From Streptomyces cellulosae (GTDB lineage: Bacteria; Actinomycetota; Actinomycetes; Streptomycetales; Streptomycetaceae), in NCBI GenBank assembly GCA_014655195.1, contig BNBH01000011.1, positions 181,054 to 245,053 of the forward strand: a stretch of DNA of 64,000 bases. Direction: 5' to 3'. How positions within the stretch are numbered: position 1 is the stretch's first letter; every line of letters starts with the position of its first letter. The notes beneath the pieces are model-generated. The model was not told the DNA's origin. It searched no databases and saw nothing but the letters and a program-made list of their open reading frames with translations. Positions 60,631-64,000 of the stretch are shown here, piece by piece. Both the position numbers and the translations under genes were made by a program.

Positions 60631-61882
60631 CGCCGGCACGCAGGTAGGCGAGTGGGTCGACGTCCGACCCGAATCCGGGCCCCGTCCGCACCTCGAAGTG
60701 CAGATGCGGGCCCGAACTGTTGCCCGTGGAACCGGACCGCCCGATGCGCTGTCCCGCGCCGACGGACTGGCCGTCCTTGACGGAGATCGCCGACAGATGG
60801 GCGTACTGGCTGTACCGGCCGTCGGCGTGCCGCACCACGACCTGGTAGCCGAACGACCCCTCCCAGCCCGCGGCGACCACGGTGCCGGCGCCGACCGACT
60901 TCACGGGCGTGCCGGTGGGGACGGGGAAGTCCACGCCGGTGTGGTAGCCCTTCGACCAGGAGGACCCGGCCTTGTGGTACGGGGTGCCGAGGGCGGCGCT
61001 GACGGGGGCGACGCGCTTGGCGCCGTTGGAGGAGGACGAGGCCGAACCGGAGCGGTCGGCGCGCTCCCGGGCCCGCTTCTCGGTCTTCTTGTTCTCGGCG
61101 TTCTTGCTGCTCTCGGCCTTCTTGTTGTTCTCCGCCTTCTTGCTGTTCCCGGTCTTGGGGGCGGCGGTCTTCTTGCCGGACGGTTCCGGCGAGGGGGTGG
61201 AGGGCTTGGCCGTACGGCTCGAGGCGGTGCTTCCGCCGGTGAGCCTGAGGCGCTGGCCGGGGAGGATGAGGTCGGGGTCGGCGCCGATGGTGGATCTGTT
61301 GGCCGCGTAGAGCCCCTGCCAGCCGCCGCGGACGTCTTCCTGTTGGGCGATGCCGGAGAGGGTGTCGCCGCGGACCACGGTGTACATCTCGGCGCGGCCG
61401 GCGCGGGCCTGCGGCGTGGTGTTCGGCCGGACGTCCTCCACGGAGGTGCGGCGGTCGTCCCGCCGCGTCCGGTCGGCGGCGGGGCGGATGTCCGGGTCGG
61501 CGCCGTCGCGGGTGAGTCCGGCGCGTACGGAGCAGGTCGGCCAGGCGCCGGGGCCCTGTCCGTCGAGGACCTTCTCGGCGATCGCGATCTGCTGGTCCTT
61601 GGTGGCCAGATCCGCTCGCGGCGCGTACCGGGTGCCGCCGAACGCCTCCCAGGTGGACTGGCTGAACTGCAGTCCGCCGTAGTAGCCGTTGCCGGTGTTG
61701 ATGTCCCAGTTGTCGGTCGACTCGCAGGCGGCGACCTTCTCCCAGGTGTCCACGTCGGCGGCCTGCGCCGTTCCCGTGCCCATGAGCGGGAGGGCCATGC
61801 CCGCGCCGCCGGCGGTGACGGTGAGCGAGGCCCGGTTGATCCTGTTCGGCTGATACCGGCGGTGCCGGCCGCGCACGGCCAT
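60617..61882 (-). CDS. rpfD: resuscitation-promoting factor with LysM and M23 peptidase (RpfD-like)
   Basis: A 421-residue exported wall hydrolase with a signal peptide ending AQAAD. The Rpf lysozyme-like domain lies at about 43-120 (DTWEKVAACESTDNW with the catalytic Glu, GLQFSQSTWEAFGG, two Cys). A LysM repeat spans about 168-215 (YTVVRGDTLSGIAQ), then a Lys/Ala/Glu-rich linker with KKAEN-type repeats (about 238-290). A C-terminal M23 metallopeptidase follows (HTGVDFPVPTGTPV, GPHLHFE). It can thus cut both glycan and peptide bonds of peptidoglycan during germination or growth. It resembles S. coelicolor RpfD, which also precedes gnd (from memory). Confidence 0.9.
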   Translation of the reverse strand: MAVRGRHRRYQPNRINRASLTVTAGGAGMALPLMGTGTAQAADVDTWEKVAACESTDNWDINTGNGYYGGLQFSQSTWEAFGGTRYAPRADLATKDQQIAIAEKVLDGQGPGAWPTCSVRAGLTRDGADPDIRPAADRTRRDDRRTSVEDVRPNTTPQARAGRAEMYTVVRGDTLSGIAQQEDVRGGWQGLYAANRSTIGADPDLILPGQRLRLTGGSTASSRTAKPSTPSPEPSGKKTAAPKTGNSKKAENNKKAESSKNAENKKTEKRARERADRSGSASSSSNGAKRVAPVSAALGTPYHKAGSSWSKGYHTGVDFPVPTGTPVKSVGAGTVVAAGWEGSFGYQVVVRHADGRYSQYAHLSAISVKDGQSVGAGQRIGRSGSTGNSSGPHLHFEVRTGPGFGSDVDPLAYLRAGGVNI

Positions 61883-62311
61883 GGAATCCCCCTCGACAAT
61901 GCGTCAGGAGGGGAAAAAGTAAGCGCTGCGAACAGGCCGTGACAAGGCGGCTATCGGCCGCACAGATGCGCCAAATGGCGTGGAAGATACGCCCGTTGCG
62001 CCCCCGTTTGCCGTCGGAGGGGAGCGTGCGCGGGCGCCTGCCGCCGGGCGCGGGAGCGCGTCGCGGCGTGCGCCGGACGGGCGCGCGGAGGGTGCGGCCT
62101 GACGTTCCGGGAGGGTGGGCCGTGGGTGACCGGCCGGAACGCTGAGTACGGAGGGCGCTTTCGCGCGTATGTGCCTGCGCGGGTCCCGAAGACCCGCGAT
62201 GCGCACGCGAGTGCGGCACGCAAGGATGGTCGATGTCAGGACCGGCGGGCGTCCACCCGGCAGCACCGGCACCCGGCGGCACCGATACCGAGGTCACCAG
62301 GAGCAACCTTT
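61883..62311. other. divergent intergenic region between rpfD and gnd
   Basis: A 429-base region with no supported gene. The part next to rpfD is A/T-richer (AAAAAGTAAGCG). I looked for the c-di-AMP (ydaO-type) riboswitch often found before rpf genes and did not recognise its conserved blocks. A perfect hairpin, CGCGGGTC-CCGAA-GACCCGCG, is at 62178-62198 upstream of gnd. Confidence 0.5.
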
Positions 62312-63751
62312 ATGAGCAGTTCAGCGCAGATCGGCGTCACCGGGCTCGCGGTCATGGGCCGCAACCTCGCACGTAATTTCGCCCGCAACGGCTACACGGT
62401 CGCGGTGCACAACCGGACCGCGGCCCGCACGCACGCGCTGGTGGAGGAGTTCGGTCACGAGGGGAGCTTCGTGGCGGCCGAGACGGCCAAGGAGTTCGTG
62501 GCGGCGCTGGAGCGGCCGCGGCGCCTGGTCGTGATGGTGAAGGCCGGCGAGCCGACGGACGCGGTGATCGAGGAGTTCGCCCCGCTGCTGGAGCCCGGCG
62601 ACATGATCATCGACGGGGGCAACGCGCACTTCGCGGACACCCGCCGCCGGGAGCGTGCGCTGCGCGAGCAGGGCATCCACTTCGTCGGCATGGGCGTGTC
62701 GGGCGGTGAGGAGGGCGCGTTGAACGGCCCGAGCATCATGCCGGGCGGCCCGAAGGAGTCGTACGACTCGCTGGGCCCGATGCTGGAGAAGATCTCCGCG
62801 AAGGCGAAGGACGGCTCGCCGTGCGTGACGCACGTGGGTCCGGACGGCGCGGGTCACTTCGTGAAGATGGTGCACAACGGCATCGAGTACGCCGATATGC
62901 AGCTGATCGGTGAGGCGTACCAGCTGCTGCGCGACGTCGCCGGGTACTCCCCCGCGCAGATCGCGGACATCTTCCGCACCTGGAACCAGGGCCGGCTCGA
63001 CTCGTACCTGATCGAGATCACCGCGGAGGTGCTGTCGCACGTGGACGCGGCGACGGGCAAGCCGTTCGTCGACGTGGTGGTGGACCAGGCGGAGCAGAAG
63101 GGCACGGGGCGCTGGACCGTGCAGATCGCCCTGGACCTGGGCGTGCCGGTGTCGGGCATCGCGGAGGCGGTGTTCGCGCGCTCGCTGTCGGGGCACGCGG
63201 CGCTGCGGGAGGCCTCGCAGGGGCTGGCGGGTCCGAAGCCTACGCCGATGGGCGAGGCGGAGGCGTCGGCGTTCGCCGACCGGGTGGAACAGGCGCTGTA
63301 CGCGTCGAAGATCGTGTCGTACACGCAGGGCTTCCACGAGATCGCGGCGGGCAGCGAGGAGTACGGCTGGGGCATCGACCTCGGCGCGGTGTCGGCGATC
63401 TGGCGCGGTGGGTGCATCATCCGGGCGGCGTTCCTGGACCGCATCCGGGCCGCGTACGACACGCGGGCCGACCTGCCGAGCCTGCTGTCGGACGAGACGT
63501 TCGCCCGCGAGATCGCGGAGGCGCAGGACGACTGGCGCGAGGTCCTGATCGCGGCGACCCGCCAGGGCGTCCCGACACCCGGCTTCGCGGCGGCGCTCGC
63601 GTACTACGACGCGCTGCGCGCGGAACGGTTGCCGGCTGCGCTGACGCAGGGGCAGCGGGACTTCTTCGGGGCGCACACGTATCGGCGGGTGGACCGGGAG
63701 GGGTCGTTCCACACGCTGTGGGGTGGGGACCGGTCGGAGGTGTCGGCGTAG
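62312..63751 (+). CDS. gnd: 6-phosphogluconate dehydrogenase (decarboxylating)
   Basis: A 479-residue full-length enzyme of the oxidative pentose phosphate pathway, producing ribulose-5-phosphate, CO2 and NADPH. It has the Rossmann start IGVTGLAVMGRNLARNFARNGYTVAVHNRT and the substrate signature MGVSGGEEGALNGPSIMPGG. The catalytic Lys is in GPDGAGHFVKMVHNGIEYADMQLIGEAY. LGAVSAIWRGGCIIRAAFLDRI lies near the C-terminus. NHNRT-type binding (Arg and Thr) suggests NADP. The ATG at 62312 follows AGGAG. Confidence 0.96.
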   Translation: MSSSAQIGVTGLAVMGRNLARNFARNGYTVAVHNRTAARTHALVEEFGHEGSFVAAETAKEFVAALERPRRLVVMVKAGEPTDAVIEEFAPLLEPGDMIIDGGNAHFADTRRRERALREQGIHFVGMGVSGGEEGALNGPSIMPGGPKESYDSLGPMLEKISAKAKDGSPCVTHVGPDGAGHFVKMVHNGIEYADMQLIGEAYQLLRDVAGYSPAQIADIFRTWNQGRLDSYLIEITAEVLSHVDAATGKPFVDVVVDQAEQKGTGRWTVQIALDLGVPVSGIAEAVFARSLSGHAALREASQGLAGPKPTPMGEAEASAFADRVEQALYASKIVSYTQGFHEIAAGSEEYGWGIDLGAVSAIWRGGCIIRAAFLDRIRAAYDTRADLPSLLSDETFAREIAEAQDDWREVLIAATRQGVPTPGFAAALAYYDALRAERLPAALTQGQRDFFGAHTYRRVDREGSFHTLWGGDRSEVSA

Positions 63752-63780
63752 GCCCTGCGGGGGCGGGCGGGTGCGGGTGC

Positions 63781-63953
63781 GTGGGGGCTGGTCGCGCAGT
63801 TCCCCGCGCCCCCGGGGGGTGAGGCAACCCTCGCCCGTGCGGGCCGGTGGGGGCTGATCGCGCCGTTCCTCGCGCCCCCGGGGGGTGAGGCAATCCTTGC
63901 CCGTGCGGGCCGGTGGGGGCTGATCGCGCCGTTCCTCGCGCCCCCGGGGGGTG
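63781..63953 (+). repeat. 66-bp tandem repeat, 2.6 copies, downstream of gnd
   Basis: Units begin at 63781, 63847 and 63913 (period 66). Units 1 and 2 differ at about 5 positions. Units 2 and 3 agree exactly over their first 41 bases, then unit 3 breaks off. Each unit contains a GCGCCCCCGGGGGG-type self-complementary core. Confidence 0.85.
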
Positions 63954-63969
63954 CTGTACCGCGCCCGAA

Positions 63970-63989
63970 GGGGCGCGGGGAACTGCGCG
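63970..63989 (-). repeat. inverted copy of the Streptomyces GC-rich repeat
   Basis: GGGGCGCGGGGAACTGCGCG is the exact reverse complement of 63793-63812 in tandem unit 1. Together they can form a large stem enclosing the tandem units, which may help terminate gnd transcription. Confidence 0.75.
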
Positions 63990-64000
63990 CTCGGCCCCCA

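Noticed and set aside
61883..62311. Possible c-di-AMP (ydaO) riboswitch before rpfD
   Set aside because: None of the conserved blocks could be recognised by eye; only a simple hairpin near gnd.
63417..63893. 158-codon minus-strand frame at the right end
   Set aside because: Repetitive HPPGARG translation of the 66-bp tandem repeat and antisense gnd.

Overview
The window is a stretch of actinobacterial chromosome and almost certainly comes from a Streptomyces species. The DNA is very GC-rich with strong third-position G/C bias, genes often start with GTG, and stops often overlap starts (ATGA, GTGA). Family content is typical of the genus: ergothioneine genes, a DUF574 methyltransferase, an RmdA-type c-di-GMP enzyme, an SCO0930-type lipoprotein, a SpoIIE-type phosphatase, and an Rpf/LysM/M23 wall hydrolase. 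From memory, the gene order resembles the S. coelicolor block running from the egt genes to gnd (roughly SCO0910-SCO0975). That is recollection of synteny, not a search result. I found no rRNA, tRNA, CRISPR array, prophage or intact insertion sequence.

Layout. 1-7 kb: a partial CBS-domain gene, an MFS exporter, a 5'-truncated sialidase, a VOC protein, a nucleotidyltransferase, an isochorismatase-like hydrolase, a PPOX-type flavoprotein, an orphan MazF-like protein and a PARG-like macrodomain protein. 7.5-12 kb: a tightly coupled egtABCD operon for ergothioneine. 12-16.3 kb: a sugar-binding lipoprotein with a DasR-like operator, a dodecin, a HAD phosphatase, a luciferase-like oxidoreductase and a PRC/DUF2382 stress protein. 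16.5-21 kb: a three-subunit succinate dehydrogenase (sdhCAB) divergent from a LysR regulator. 21-25.3 kb: an asparaginase and a coupled methyltransferase / c-di-GMP enzyme (rmdA) / NTF2-like unit.

25.5-31 kb is an envelope locus: an SCO0930-type lipoprotein, a proline-rich membrane-anchored protein, a frameshifted DUF4239 protein, a secreted protein with a C-terminal anchor, a class F sortase and a Tat-exported polysaccharide deacetylase. 31-36.5 kb: a universal stress protein, an amino-acid permease, a PGPGW membrane protein, a hydrolase/MarR pair with two matching operators, and a CapA-type lipoprotein. 36.7-38.7 kb: an ECF-like sigma factor, an unknown protein and a zinc-finger anti-sigma factor. 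38.8-43.4 kb: an Fpg/Nei glycosylase, a PAS-GAF-SpoIIE-HATPase signalling phosphatase and a lipase maturation factor homologue.

43.4-49.9 kb: an aldo/keto reductase, a GH38 alpha-mannosidase, a small monooxygenase-like protein behind a palindromic operator, a VOC protein, a GNAT acetyltransferase and two very short genes. 49.9-58.4 kb: an unusual zinc-ribbon SDR protein, a WS/DGAT acyltransferase (triacylglycerol storage), a PA14/GH2 hydrolase and a glgA-glgC pair (alpha-glucan storage). 58.5-64 kb: a FhuF-like Fe-S protein, a DMT permease, an RpfD-like wall hydrolase, 6-phosphogluconate dehydrogenase, and a GC-rich tandem repeat running to the window edge.

Common themes are redox homeostasis (ergothioneine, sdh, gnd, flavoproteins), cell-envelope remodelling and its regulation (c-di-GMP, SpoIIE/anti-sigma, ECF sigma, sortase, Rpf), and carbon storage. 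I see no large secondary-metabolite cluster. The least understood items are the two-gene unit at 49326-49635, the sortase/anchored-protein pair, the sigma/unknown/anti-sigma unit, the SDR lacking its catalytic Tyr, and several exact palindromic operators.
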